Assembly (NCBI GenBank): GCA_014804185.1
Contig: JAAVAG010000197.1
Span: 1 to 19,593 of the forward strand
DNA from: Lachnospiraceae bacterium
GTDB taxonomy: Bacteria > Bacillota > Clostridia > Lachnospirales > Lachnospiraceae
Length of the DNA stretch: 19,593 nucleotides
Direction of reading: 5' to 3'
Below are positions 1-7,431 of this stretch, piece after piece (positions within the stretch are counted from its first letter, which is position 1; each line of letters opens with the position of its first letter). Under the pieces are notes generated by a model. That model saw only the letters and a program-made list of their open reading frames with translations, was not told the origin of the DNA and ran no database searches. A program made the translations under genes and the position numbers.

Positions 1-2
1 CA

Positions 3-2078
3 CACTTATATGGAAGAAAAGTCTATCTGACTCTGAATACGCTGATCAAGGAAAAAGAGTTCGGCGAATTATACGAGTATCTGGTTCCGTTTTATGAGGC
101 GGGGCTGGACGGTGTGATCGTGCAGGATATGGGCGTGTTTGCTTATGTAAGGCAGTATTTTCCGCTTCTTCCGCTTCATGTAAGCACACAGATGACCGTC
201 ACGGGCGTCCACGCCGCCAGGATGCTGAAAGAGGAGGGAGCCCGAAGAATTGTCCCGGCCAGAGAATTGTCGCTGGGGGAGATCAGAAAGATCAAACAAA
301 AGACAGGTCTGGAGATTGAAACCTTTGTCCACGGTGCCATGTGTTACTGTTATTCCGGACAGTGTCTGTTCAGCAGCATGCTGGGCGGACGAAGCGGGAA
401 CCGTGGGAAATGCGCACAGCCGTGCAGACTGCCCTATGAAATCTGCATGGACCATAAGGCGCTGCGAAATGATACACAGTATCCCATGAGTCTGAAAGAT
501 CTTTGTACAATACAACACGTCCCGGAACTGATCCGGGCGGGTATCGATTCCTTTAAAATTGAAGGGCGCATGAAGAAACCGGAATATGCGGCAGGTGTCA
601 CCTCTGTCTATCGAAAAGTCATCGATGCTTATTATGAGAACGGCTGTAAGCCGGGAAATAGCGCGGTGAATGCGGAGGATATGCACATATTGCGATCTCT
701 GTATATTCGTTCGGAGGTGCAGGACGGATATTATTTCCGGCATAACGGCGGCGAGATGATTACGCGCTCTGCGCCGGGATATAATGGCAGTGATGAGGAG
801 ATTTTACAGCAGATACGTAGCAGATATCTGCTGCATGAGCCGAAACTGCCTTTAAGGATGTATGCCCGGTTTTACGAGGGGCAGCCCGCCGTTTTGACAG
901 TATGCAGCGGCGATGTCTGGACGGATGTCAGCGGAGATGTTGTTACCAGAGCGCTGAAACGTCCGGTCAGCCGGGAGAATATCATGGACGGCCTCTCCGC
1001 CGTGGGGGAAACGAATTTCCGGTTGGAGGAACTGACTGCGGATGTGCAGGAGGGGATTTTTTATCCTTTGAAAGCGATCAAAGATCTGAGACGGCAGGCG
1101 CTGGAGCAGTTGAACCGTCTGATCGAAGTGAAAAACTGTCCCGGGCTGGGAAAGCGAAAGAGGAGCCGCCCCGCCGGGGAAGATATCGTGGAACCTGCGG
1201 AGCGCGCCGCTTTTGCAAAGGAAAGCGTTTCTGCAAAGGAGGCTGGATACAGGGTGCTGTTTACGAAGAAAGAGCAATTCCTTGCATTTCTCGAGACGGG
1301 AATGCATGCCGCCAGAATCTATCTGGACGCGGATATGTGCGCAGAACCGGACGAGTGGAAGCGCCTGCTGGAAAACGCCGGAAAAGAACACGGACATACG
1401 GAAGTCTTTCTTGTACTGCCGCATGTGATCAGAGACAGGGATGAGGCGTTCCTGGAGGGGATTTTTTCTGTGCTTCCGGCGGCGGACGGCTGCATGGTAC
1501 GCAATATGGAGGGTTATGCCTGGCTGAGAGAGAAGGGATATACCGGATCGGTCTGCGGCGATGCAGGTGTCTATGTGTGGAACAGGGAGACGGTGCGATT
1601 CTGGAAAAATAGACTGTCTGGGCTTTGTATTCCCTATGAACTCAGCGCCGGAGAGCAAAAGGATCTGTCGGGCGGCCTGGGGCACGCATTCCGGGAACAA
1701 GTGGTATACGGGTATCTGCCTATGATGGTAACGGCAAACTGTATGGCAAAGACCGGAGGCGCATGTCCGGGAAAGGGAGAGTTCGCGCTGCGGGATCGCT
1801 ATAAAAAAGAATTTCCGGTTTATATAAACTGCAGACACTGTTATAATGTAATTTATAACTCCGTTCCCCTCTCGCTGCATGAAAAAGTTGCAGTCCGTGC
1901 GGGGAGAGTTACATCACACGTGGGGGAAACGGCTTTCCGGCTGGACTTTACTATAGAGAAACCGGAGGAAGTAAAGCAGACACTTCGTTTTTTTGAGAGG
2001 CTGGCAAACGGTGAGAAGGCGCAGCTGCCGCCTTATGCGCCGTATACGACAGGACATGAAAAAAAAGGAGCGGATTAG
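3..2078 (+). CDS. Peptidase U32 family protein, RlhA-like (5' end outside window)
   Basis: The open frame runs in from the window edge without a start, so the gene is 5'-truncated; 691 residues are visible and the first internal Met (base 114) is not the real start because the residues before it (KVYLTLNTL..., VPFYEAGLDGVIVQD) are typical U32 barrel sequence. The U32 signature is seen at bases 318 onward: E-x-F-x2-G-A-M-C-x4-G-x-C-x-x-S, followed by a GGRSGNRGKCAQPCR stretch with further cysteines. A long C-terminal part with a CRHCYN motif (about base 1830) fits the DUF3656-containing class. In E. coli that class is RlhA (YdcP), which hydroxylates a cytidine in 23S rRNA; related U32 proteins modify tRNA, and peptidase activity is doubtful for most of the family. 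The rRNA role here is inferred. The gene ends in TAG and the next gene starts 28 bases later or overlaps it, so the two are probably cotranscribed. Confidence 0.85.
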   Translation, partial: HLYGRKVYLTLNTLIKEKEFGELYEYLVPFYEAGLDGVIVQDMGVFAYVRQYFPLLPLHVSTQMTVTGVHAARMLKEEGARRIVPARELSLGEIRKIKQKTGLEIETFVHGAMCYCYSGQCLFSSMLGGRSGNRGKCAQPCRLPYEICMDHKALRNDTQYPMSLKDLCTIQHVPELIRAGIDSFKIEGRMKKPEYAAGVTSVYRKVIDAYYENGCKPGNSAVNAEDMHILRSLYIRSEVQDGYYFRHNGGEMITRSAPGYNGSDEEILQQIRSRYLLHEPKLPLRMYARFYEGQPAVLTVCSGDVWTDVSGDVVTRALKRPVSRENIMDGLSAVGETNFRLEELTADVQEGIFYPLKAIKDLRRQALEQLNRLIEVKNCPGLGKRKRSRPAGEDIVEPAERAAFAKESVSAKEAGYRVLFTKKEQFLAFLETGMHAARIYLDADMCAEPDEWKRLLENAGKEHGHTEVFLVLPHVIRDRDEAFLEGIFSVLPAADGCMVRNMEGYAWLREKGYTGSVCGDAGVYVWNRETVRFWKNRLSGLCIPYELSAGEQKDLSGGLGHAFREQVVYGYLPMMVTANCMAKTGGACPGKGEFALRDRYKKEFPVYINCRHCYNVIYNSVPLSLHEKVAVRAGRVTSHVGETAFRLDFTIEKPEEVKQTLRFFERLANGEKAQLPPYAPYTTGHEKKGAD

Positions 2079-2106
2079 CCCCGGATCAGGAAAGGCATCT
2101 ATTGGT

Positions 2107-4770
2107 ATGCAGACATATGTCGTAGAATTATCCAAATATTTTATAGTGCTCTGTATGCTGCTTTATACTTATGAGAGTTTTTCCGTGTTTCGCTTCACGG
2201 AAGAAAAGCGGCGCAGAGGGATTTATACCCGGCAGAGTATTCTGCTGTTCTTTATTCAGTTTTTCTGCTTTTTATCCTTGTGCATCAGAAGCGGAAGAAT
2301 AGAATATATTATTTTCTATGCTTTTGTGCAGATGTTTCTTTTTTCCTGCATCTTTTTGACGGGCATGATTTACAGAGACATCAACAGGCTGCTTTTAAAT
2401 AATATGTGCCTGCTTCTGGGAACGGGCTTTGTGGTTCTGGCGCGCATCTCACTGGATCGGGCCATCAGACAGTTTGTCATTGTATGTATCTGTTATGCCA
2501 TATGTCTGGCGATTCCCTATATCGTCCGCCGGGACAGTTATCTGCCCGGACTTGGATGGGTTTATGGTCTCGGGGGCATTTTCGCTCTCAGTGTGGTGCT
2601 GATTACCAGCGAGGCAACGAGCGGATCCAAAATTATCTTTTCGTTTACATTTATCGGCCTTGCTTTTCAGCCCTCGGAATTTGTGAAAATATTGTTTGTG
2701 CTGATGCTTGCGGCAATGCTGTGGAAAGACAGTTCTTTTAAGAGAGTATGTTTTGCGGCGGCAGCGGCGGCAGCGCATGTAGTTATTCTGGCAGTATCCC
2801 GGGATCTGGGGGGCGCTCTGATTTTCTTCGTGACCTTTGTACTCATTGTCTTTCTGGCCACCGGCAAATATCTGTATCTGCTGGCAGGAGCCGCAGGCGC
2901 CTGCGGGGCTTCCGCTTTAGCATATCTGTTATTCAGTCATGTGCGTGTCAGAGTGCTGGCATGGTGGAATCCATGGGAATATATCGATACAAAAGGGTAT
3001 CAGATTGCCCAGTCCCTGTTTTCCATAGGAAGCGGCAGCTGGTTCGGCATGGGACTGGGAGGAGGAACGCCGGACGATATCCCCAAAGTGGGGGAAGATT
3101 TTATCTTTTCGGCTGTCTGTGAGGAACTGGGAGTCCTGTTCGGCATATGTCTTTTGTTGGTCTGCATCAGCTGTTTTGTGATGATGATGTGTATTGCGGT
3201 GAACGCAAAAGAGCGCTTTTTCCAGCTGACGGTCTGGGGAATCGGCGTTATGTATGCTTTTCAGATTTTTCTTACCATCGGAGGAGGGGTCAAATTTATC
3301 CCCCTGACGGGCGTGACGCTGCCTTTTGTCAGCTATGGAGGCAGTTCGGTTACGGCCACGATCATAATGTTTTCCCTGATCCAGGGAGTGGCGCTGAGGG
3401 AGAAAAAAAGCATTGAAAAGAACGAGTGGCTGCATGCCAGCCGACCGGCCGCAGGGGTTACTTACGCTTTCGGACTGCTCTTTCTGGTGATGACCGGGTA
3501 TCTGTCGTGGTTTACCGCTACCGGAAGACAGGATATGTTGAATAACAGTTACAATTCCCGTCAGGAGATCCTGATGAGAGAAAATTACCGGGGAACTGTT
3601 TTTTCCGCGGATGGGCAGATTCTGGCCCAGGCAGTTTTGGATGAGAGCGGAGAGGAACGGAGAAATTATCCGTTTGAAAACTTGTTCGCCCATGTAGTGG
3701 GATACTCCACCCGCGGCAGGACAGGCATTGAGAAACAGGCAAATTATTATCTGATCAATTCGGATCTTCCGCTTGCGGAGAAAGTAGAAAATGAGATAGC
3801 CGGACGAAAAAACCCCGGAAACAGCGTTTATACCACTTTGGACGCAAAACTGCAGGAGACCGCCGCGCAGTGTCTGAATGGTCATGAGGGAGCCATTGTG
3901 ATAACGGAACCCTCCACCGGAAAAATTCTGGCAATGGTCTCCAGTCCTGATTTTGATCCTAACAAGATTGCGGATATCTGGGATGATCTGCTGGCGGAGG
4001 AGAACAATTCAGCGCTCCTGAATCGTGTTACGCAGGGGAAATATCCTCCGGGGGAGATATTTGAACTGTTTACTGCCCTGGAATATATCAGGGAGAACCC
4101 GGAGAAATTTCAGGATACCCTTTCCGGTTTTACTTTTGAGGATTTGGGCAATGCGGATCCGATCAGGGATTGGGAGCGATTTGCCGGATTATTGGAGGAT
4201 CTGCTGTTTAATCAGAAACTTCCCGTGGCCTTTGACCATGCCGAAAGCCTGGCCTCTCCTGTCATGGACACGGATGCCGCCCCGGTTTCCGGCACAGATG
4301 CGGCGGATGGTGACAATGTCGTGACGGCGGCAGGGGAGCAGTGGAAAGTGCTGATGACACCCTTGCACCTGAATATGATTACGTCAGCCATCGCAGACGG
4401 GGGACTCATGATGAAACCATATGTCATCGACCGCATTGAGACCAGCGCAGGCGGCAGAGTGAAGACATTTACCGCCAAAGACTGCGGGCGTATCATGACA
4501 AATAAAGAAGCAGCCGCCCTGACCGGCATGATGATCCGGGAAACCGAGGATATCTTTAAGGGAACTTACGCGGTGGCGGGCAAGCAGGGAATTGTGGAAT
4601 ACAACAGCGCAAGGAAAGAAAATACCGCGTGGTTTACAGGATTTGCACCGGCGGAAGATCCCCGGATTTGTGTGACGATTATTATTGAGGGAACGGGAAA
4701 GGGAAGCAGTCATGCCGTGACAGCGGCCAGACAGATTTTTGACGCGTATTTTCCGGAACCGGGAGAATAA
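2107..4770 (+). CDS. SEDS (FtsW/RodA) glycosyltransferase fused to a catalytically degenerate class B PBP module
   Basis: One continuous frame of about 887 residues. Residues 1-450 are a polytopic SEDS protein with extra N-terminal membrane segments; QPSEFVK (188), DLGG (233), a WNPW..GYQ..QS loop, EDFIF with Asp331 at the position of the family's essential Asp, and PLTGVTLPFVSYGGSS (399) are all kept, so peptidoglycan polymerase activity looks possible. A new membrane segment (about 460-485) leads into a PBP module: YRGTVFSADG (494) in the dimerisation region, then GAIVITEPSTGKILAMVSSP (595). In active class B PBPs the next motif is YPPGSTFK; here it is YPPGEIFE (Glu650, Glu653). No SxN motif is found, and KTG reads KQG (826-828). 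The transpeptidase half is therefore predicted inactive. The start at 2107 is preferred (AGGAAAGG upstream; MQTYVVELSKY fits the family), but an in-frame ATG at 2056 overlapping the previous gene is possible. Confidence 0.88.
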   Translation: MQTYVVELSKYFIVLCMLLYTYESFSVFRFTEEKRRRGIYTRQSILLFFIQFFCFLSLCIRSGRIEYIIFYAFVQMFLFSCIFLTGMIYRDINRLLLNNMCLLLGTGFVVLARISLDRAIRQFVIVCICYAICLAIPYIVRRDSYLPGLGWVYGLGGIFALSVVLITSEATSGSKIIFSFTFIGLAFQPSEFVKILFVLMLAAMLWKDSSFKRVCFAAAAAAAHVVILAVSRDLGGALIFFVTFVLIVFLATGKYLYLLAGAAGACGASALAYLLFSHVRVRVLAWWNPWEYIDTKGYQIAQSLFSIGSGSWFGMGLGGGTPDDIPKVGEDFIFSAVCEELGVLFGICLLLVCISCFVMMMCIAVNAKERFFQLTVWGIGVMYAFQIFLTIGGGVKFIPLTGVTLPFVSYGGSSVTATIIMFSLIQGVALREKKSIEKNEWLHASRPAAGVTYAFGLLFLVMTGYLSWFTATGRQDMLNNSYNSRQEILMRENYRGTVFSADGQILAQAVLDESGEERRNYPFENLFAHVVGYSTRGRTGIEKQANYYLINSDLPLAEKVENEIAGRKNPGNSVYTTLDAKLQETAAQCLNGHEGAIVITEPSTGKILAMVSSPDFDPNKIADIWDDLLAEENNSALLNRVTQGKYPPGEIFELFTALEYIRENPEKFQDTLSGFTFEDLGNADPIRDWERFAGLLEDLLFNQKLPVAFDHAESLASPVMDTDAAPVSGTDAADGDNVVTAAGEQWKVLMTPLHLNMITSAIADGGLMMKPYVIDRIETSAGGRVKTFTAKDCGRIMTNKEAAALTGMMIRETEDIFKGTYAVAGKQGIVEYNSARKENTAWFTGFAPAEDPRICVTIIIEGTGKGSSHAVTAARQIFDAYFPEPGE

Positions 4771-4780
4771 AAAATATTCA

Positions 4781-4809
4781 TTGCCATTGATCCGTTTTTG
4801 GACTATACT
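4781..4809 (+). promoter_or_regulatory. Sigma-70/SigA-type promoter for the NUDIX gene cluster
   Basis: TTGCCA (4781-4786) and TATACT (4804-4809) are separated by exactly 17 bases. The start codon of the NUDIX gene lies about 47 bases after the -10 box, which gives a plausible short leader. The promoter lies just past the stop of the SEDS-PBP gene and suggests a new transcript covering the NUDIX-to-GerW cluster. No terminator is visible between the two genes. The site is a prediction from spacing and consensus only. Confidence 0.6.
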
Positions 4810-4855
4810 GTTATCAGGTCATCTTTTTGACACACCAGTGCCGGGAGGAATTGCA

Positions 4856-5308
4856 ATGATAGAAGCAACCAGTTGTGGCGGTGTGGTTATTTTCCGGGGA
4901 AAGATTCTGCTTTTATACAAGAATTTCAAAAACAAGTATGAGGGCTGGGTCTTGCCCAGAGGAACTGTTGAAGAAGGCGAAGATTTTAAGGATACAGCCC
5001 TTCGAGAGGTTTTGGAAGAGTCTGGGGCACAGGCTTCCATTATTAAATATGTAGGAAAAACAGAATACACATTTAATGTACCGGAAGACACCGTCGAAAA
5101 AGAAGTCCATTGGTACCTGATGATGGCAGACAGTTATTACAGCAAACCGCAGCGGGAAGAATATTTTGTAGATTCCGGATATTATAAGTATCATGAGGCC
5201 TATCATTTACTTAAATTTTCTGACGAAAAGCAGATTTTGGAAAAGGCATACAGTGAATATCTGGAGTTAAAAAAAAGCAACCTGTGGGGGTCCGCCAAAT
5301 ATTACTGA
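4856..5308 (+). CDS. NUDIX hydrolase
   Basis: A 150-residue protein with a perfect Nudix box, G-x5-E-x7-REVLEESGA, at residues 38-60, which binds the metal and hydrolyses nucleoside diphosphates linked to another moiety. Substrate cannot be read from the sequence; the small size, the N-terminal SCGGVVIF strand and the LPRGTVEEGED entry resemble housekeeping members acting on modified nucleotides, dinucleoside polyphosphates or similar compounds. The start at 4856 is chosen because GGGAGGAA lies 6 bases upstream and the residues before it in the longer frame (from 4739) overlap the previous gene and do not look conserved. It is preceded by a good promoter and followed after 63 bases by a small unknown gene. 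Confidence 0.88.
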   Translation: MIEATSCGGVVIFRGKILLLYKNFKNKYEGWVLPRGTVEEGEDFKDTALREVLEESGAQASIIKYVGKTEYTFNVPEDTVEKEVHWYLMMADSYYSKPQREEYFVDSGYYKYHEAYHLLKFSDEKQILEKAYSEYLELKKSNLWGSAKYY

Positions 5309-5371
5309 CAAAGACCCGAAGATGGGCCGCGCGGCGCGGAGACACCACGGATGCAGTGGGGGCAGAGCATC

Positions 5372-5692
5372 ATGGAATTTTATTCACCTCTGTATGTTGG
5401 GGCATCTGTGAGACATCCTGAGAAAGTGATGCGCAGGCTTCGCAAAAGATCGCTTATGATAAGTGCATACGTCATTCTGCTGGCAGCGGGAGAGGATTTG
5501 CTGGAGATTTATGACGCCAGAATTTTTGCCCAGCACTTTTACAGGGATCAGGTATGTGTGATTGTCGGCATTGCCGGTAACTATGAGGAAGCCGTGGAAC
5601 TGATTGTCAGAATCACGGAAGAATCCCTGGCGGCGAGAGGAGACTGTGAATTAAAGAAGTATCTGTTGGAACGGATGCAAGAAAGGGATTAA
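5372..5692 (+). CDS. Small conserved-type protein of unknown function
   Basis: A 106-residue protein starting MEFYSPLYVG, with basic residues near the N-terminus (RRLRKR), a hydrophobic strand (ISAYVILLAAG), and the segment VCVIVGIAGNYEEAVELIV, which looks like an alpha/beta core. No signal peptide, membrane helix or cysteine motif is seen. I associate proteins beginning M-x-F-Y-x-x-L-Y-V with uncharacterised clostridial families but cannot assign a function. An upstream ATG at 5351 in the same frame is an alternative start (GGAG nine bases before it) and would add seven residues; the later Met is preferred from family memory. It ends 25 bases before the DUF2953 gene and probably shares its transcript. 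Confidence 0.72.
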   Translation: MEFYSPLYVGASVRHPEKVMRRLRKRSLMISAYVILLAAGEDLLEIYDARIFAQHFYRDQVCVIVGIAGNYEEAVELIVRITEESLAARGDCELKKYLLERMQERD

Positions 5693-5717
5693 GTTAAGAA
5701 AGCAAGGGTTTATTTTG

Positions 5718-6638
5718 ATGGCGCAAATCATCTTACAGATACTGGCTGTACTGGGAATTCTGTTGTTGTGCCTGTTGGGACTGTGCCTGACACTGATTCT
5801 CCTTATATTGTTTGTGCCGGTTCGATACAGAATTTCCGGCAGAAAAGACGGAAAAGAAGTGGAGGGTGCGGTCAGAGTCACGTGGCTTCTGCATCTTTTG
5901 TCCGTATCGTACCGGTATCCGCAGCCGGGAGAGGTGATTGTCCGGGTAGCCGGTATCCGTGTGTGGAGCATGAGAGCAGGGGAAAAAAATGAGGCAGTTC
6001 CGGATGAGGCAGTTCCGGACGTGGAACAAAAGCCCGAAAAGCAGGAGAAGACGGCAGATAGCGCAGGCGTATTGGAGGAAAATTCAGGACAGGCCAGGTT
6101 ACCGGCAGAGTCCGGCGTTACGCAGGAGGAAGCGGACACACCAAACATATCAGAAACACCAGAAACGCCAGGAGCGGACCGGAAAACGGAACGTAAAATG
6201 TCCCTGACAGAAAAAATCAGAAAACTGCGGCAGACAATCCGCTCTGCCTGGGGCAAAATAAAACAGATACTGGAAAATATAGGATATTACAGAGATCTGC
6301 TTCTGCAGAATGAAAACCGCCTGTTTTTCGGACGGTGCTGGGAACAGCTGTGCAGGATTCTGCGCCATATGCGTCCCAGGGTACTCAGGGCTGATCTTGT
6401 CATCGGAACGGGAGAGCCCGATACAACTGGCTATCTTTTGGCGGTATATGGTATGCTGTCTCCGTTTTTGGGCAATCATATTAATATTGTCCCTGATTTT
6501 AATGAACCCGTTTTGGAGGGAACTTTGTTTGCCAAAGGGCGGGTTGCTGTATTTGTGCTGCTGCGGGGCGGCGGGAGAATACTTTTGGATAAACAGCTGC
6601 ATAGATTGATGGGAAAACTAAAAAGGGAGGAAAAGTAA
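5718..6638 (+). CDS. DUF2953 membrane protein, YtfI-like
   Basis: A 306-residue protein with one strong N-terminal membrane segment (about residues 4-33, rich in Leu and Ile) followed by VPVRYRISG, as in DUF2953 proteins. A long acidic, Pro/Glu-rich linker (about residues 90-160) contains a short tandem repeat. The C-terminal half continues with DLVIGTGEPDTTGYLLAVYG and NIVPDFNEPVLEG, which are the recognisable conserved parts of the family. In Bacillus the homologue ytfI sits directly before ytfJ (gerW), and the same order is seen here, with the next start codon directly following this stop codon. Function is unknown; a link to spore or envelope biology is inferred from the neighbour. The ATG at 5718 is preceded by an immediate TTG that could also be used; GCAAGGG about nine bases upstream is the ribosome site. 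Confidence 0.82.
   Translation: MAQIILQILAVLGILLLCLLGLCLTLILLILFVPVRYRISGRKDGKEVEGAVRVTWLLHLLSVSYRYPQPGEVIVRVAGIRVWSMRAGEKNEAVPDEAVPDVEQKPEKQEKTADSAGVLEENSGQARLPAESGVTQEEADTPNISETPETPGADRKTERKMSLTEKIRKLRQTIRSAWGKIKQILENIGYYRDLLLQNENRLFFGRCWEQLCRILRHMRPRVLRADLVIGTGEPDTTGYLLAVYGMLSPFLGNHINIVPDFNEPVLEGTLFAKGRVAVFVLLRGGGRILLDKQLHRLMGKLKREEK
5989..6018 (+). repeat. Two-copy 15-base tandem repeat in the linker of the DUF2953 gene
   Basis: The unit ATGAGGCAGTTCCGG occurs twice head to tail, encoding two EAVPD-type units. It keeps the reading frame and lies in a low-complexity linker, so it looks like a slippage product tolerated by the protein. Confidence 0.85.
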
Positions 6639-7037
6639 ATGGCAGAAAATCAGTTTCACAGCGTAGTAGAATCTCTTATGAAAGGAATGGACACCGTACT
6701 TACAACAAAGACCGTCGTAGGAGCGCCCACACAGATCGGAGATACGATCATACTGCCTCTGGTGGACGTCAGTTTCGGCGTGGGCGCCGGAGCGGGAACT
6801 AACGGGGACAAAAAAAGCAACAGAGGCGCCGGCGGACTGGGGGGTAAGATGACGCCCAGTGCGGTGCTGGTCATCAAAAACGGGTCTACAAAGCTGGTAA
6901 ATATCAAGAACCAGGACACCATGACCAAGATTTTGGATATGATTCCGGATATTCTGGACAAATTCACTACCAAAAAGGAAGAAATGATTCCGGATGACAC
7001 GGCAGTGGATATTGCTTTTCCGACAGAGGAGGAGTAA
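6639..7037 (+). CDS. ytfJ: GerW family sporulation protein (YtfJ-like)
   Basis: A 132-residue protein with the family pattern: an N-terminal helix (VVESLMKGMDTV), VVGAPTQIGDTIILPLVDVSFG, a glycine-rich loop (GVGAGAG... GAGGLGG), and PSAVLVI followed by a C-terminal helix. GerW/YtfJ proteins are made in sporulating Firmicutes, and in Bacillus the protein is needed for normal germination responses; the biochemical role is not established. Start ATG follows the upstream stop directly and has GGGAGG eight bases before it. Pairing with the DUF2953 gene supports the call. Presence of this gene suggests a spore-forming ancestry but does not prove that the host forms spores. Confidence 0.9.
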   Translation: MAENQFHSVVESLMKGMDTVLTTKTVVGAPTQIGDTIILPLVDVSFGVGAGAGTNGDKKSNRGAGGLGGKMTPSAVLVIKNGSTKLVNIKNQDTMTKILDMIPDILDKFTTKKEEMIPDDTAVDIAFPTEEE

Positions 7038-7097
7038 TATTTGAGGCTGGTTCTGCATAATCTACCCTAAAGAACATTTGGCGGCAGGAGAATGCGG

Positions 7098-7244
7098 ATG
7101 GATATCAAAAAACTGATCGGGATGCTGGCATTTGCCGTTGCCATCGGAATGCTCATCATGCTGCTGCTTCACAATGCGCTGATAGGCATTATTATGATTG
7201 CGCTTCTGGTGTTTATCGGATATGTGTGTTATTGCTGCGGATGA
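7098..7244 (+). CDS. 48-residue membrane peptide of unknown function
   Basis: A short frame reading MDIKKLIGML... and ending ...GYVCYCCG. It has GGCAGGAG seven bases before the ATG, and nearly the whole peptide is hydrophobic: two possible membrane segments (about residues 9-25 and 28-44) around a short LHNAL turn, with a basic N-terminus (KK) and a cysteine-rich end. It follows gerW by 60 bases on the same strand, so it probably belongs to the same transcript. The ribosome site, the basic N-terminus and the coherent hydrophobic pattern support a real gene. An ATG at 7092 in the same frame is too close to the ribosome site to be the start. No function can be assigned. Confidence 0.65.
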   Translation: MDIKKLIGMLAFAVAIGMLIMLLLHNALIGIIMIALLVFIGYVCYCCG

Positions 7245-7308
7245 GATGTCAGCGCCGGATCTTCGGGAGAAGCGGCATGTTTTGTCTCACAGTCATTCAT
7301 AAAACAAC

Positions 7309-7333
7309 GGATGTCACGCTCTGCGTGCCGTCC
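7309..7333 (+). terminator. Imperfect hairpin, possible terminator of the plus-strand cluster
   Basis: GGATGTCACGC pairs with GCGTGCCGTCC around a TCT loop, with one mismatch and one G-U pair. It is followed by TTATGTT rather than a clean T run on the plus strand, while the minus strand reads GTTGTTTTATG after it. It could end transcripts from the gerW cluster, but the poor T tract makes this uncertain. Confidence 0.35.
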
Positions 7334-7382
7334 TTATGTTAACAAACGCTGCCACGCTTCGCGAGACAGCTTATTGTAACAA

Positions 7383-7407
7383 AAAACCTGTCCATTGGAC
7401 AGGTTTT
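7383..7407 (-). terminator. Rho-independent terminator of rpmB (possibly bidirectional)
   Basis: A perfect stem, AAAACCTGTCC with GGACAGGTTTT around a three-base loop. Read on the minus strand it comes 25 bases after the rpmB stop codon and ends in six T residues. On the plus strand the stem is also followed by four T residues, so it may stop transcripts arriving from the gerW cluster as well. Confidence 0.85.
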
Positions 7408-7431
7408 CATTCATCCACTTTGAAATTCGGT

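Larger units (their letters stand above)
7245..7431. other. Gene-free stretch between the gerW cluster and rpmB
   Basis: No credible coding frame is present. The stretch lies where the plus-strand gerW cluster and the minus-strand rpmB gene converge, and it holds three hairpins: an imperfect one at 7309-7333, an imperfect one at 7348-7370, and a strong terminator at 7383-7407. The rest shows nothing recognisable. Confidence 0.7.

Noticed and set aside
852..1880. A 342-residue open frame antisense to the U32 gene
   Set aside because: It overlaps clear U32 coding sequence, has no domain I recognise and has the composition of an antisense shadow. Similar long shadows lie opposite the SEDS-PBP gene (2929-3885) and parE (13999-14832).
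2756..2776. Run of GCG/GCA alanine codons in the SEDS gene
   Set aside because: It encodes an alanine-rich membrane segment and keeps frame; ordinary low complexity.
4739..4855. Longer N-terminus of the NUDIX protein from 4739
   Set aside because: It would overlap the SEDS-PBP gene and run through the predicted promoter; a strong ribosome site supports the start at 4856.
5326..5335. Palindrome GCCGCGCGGC before the small unknown gene
   Set aside because: It is only ten bases, has no loop or T run, and matches no known operator; probably chance in a locally GC-rich gap.
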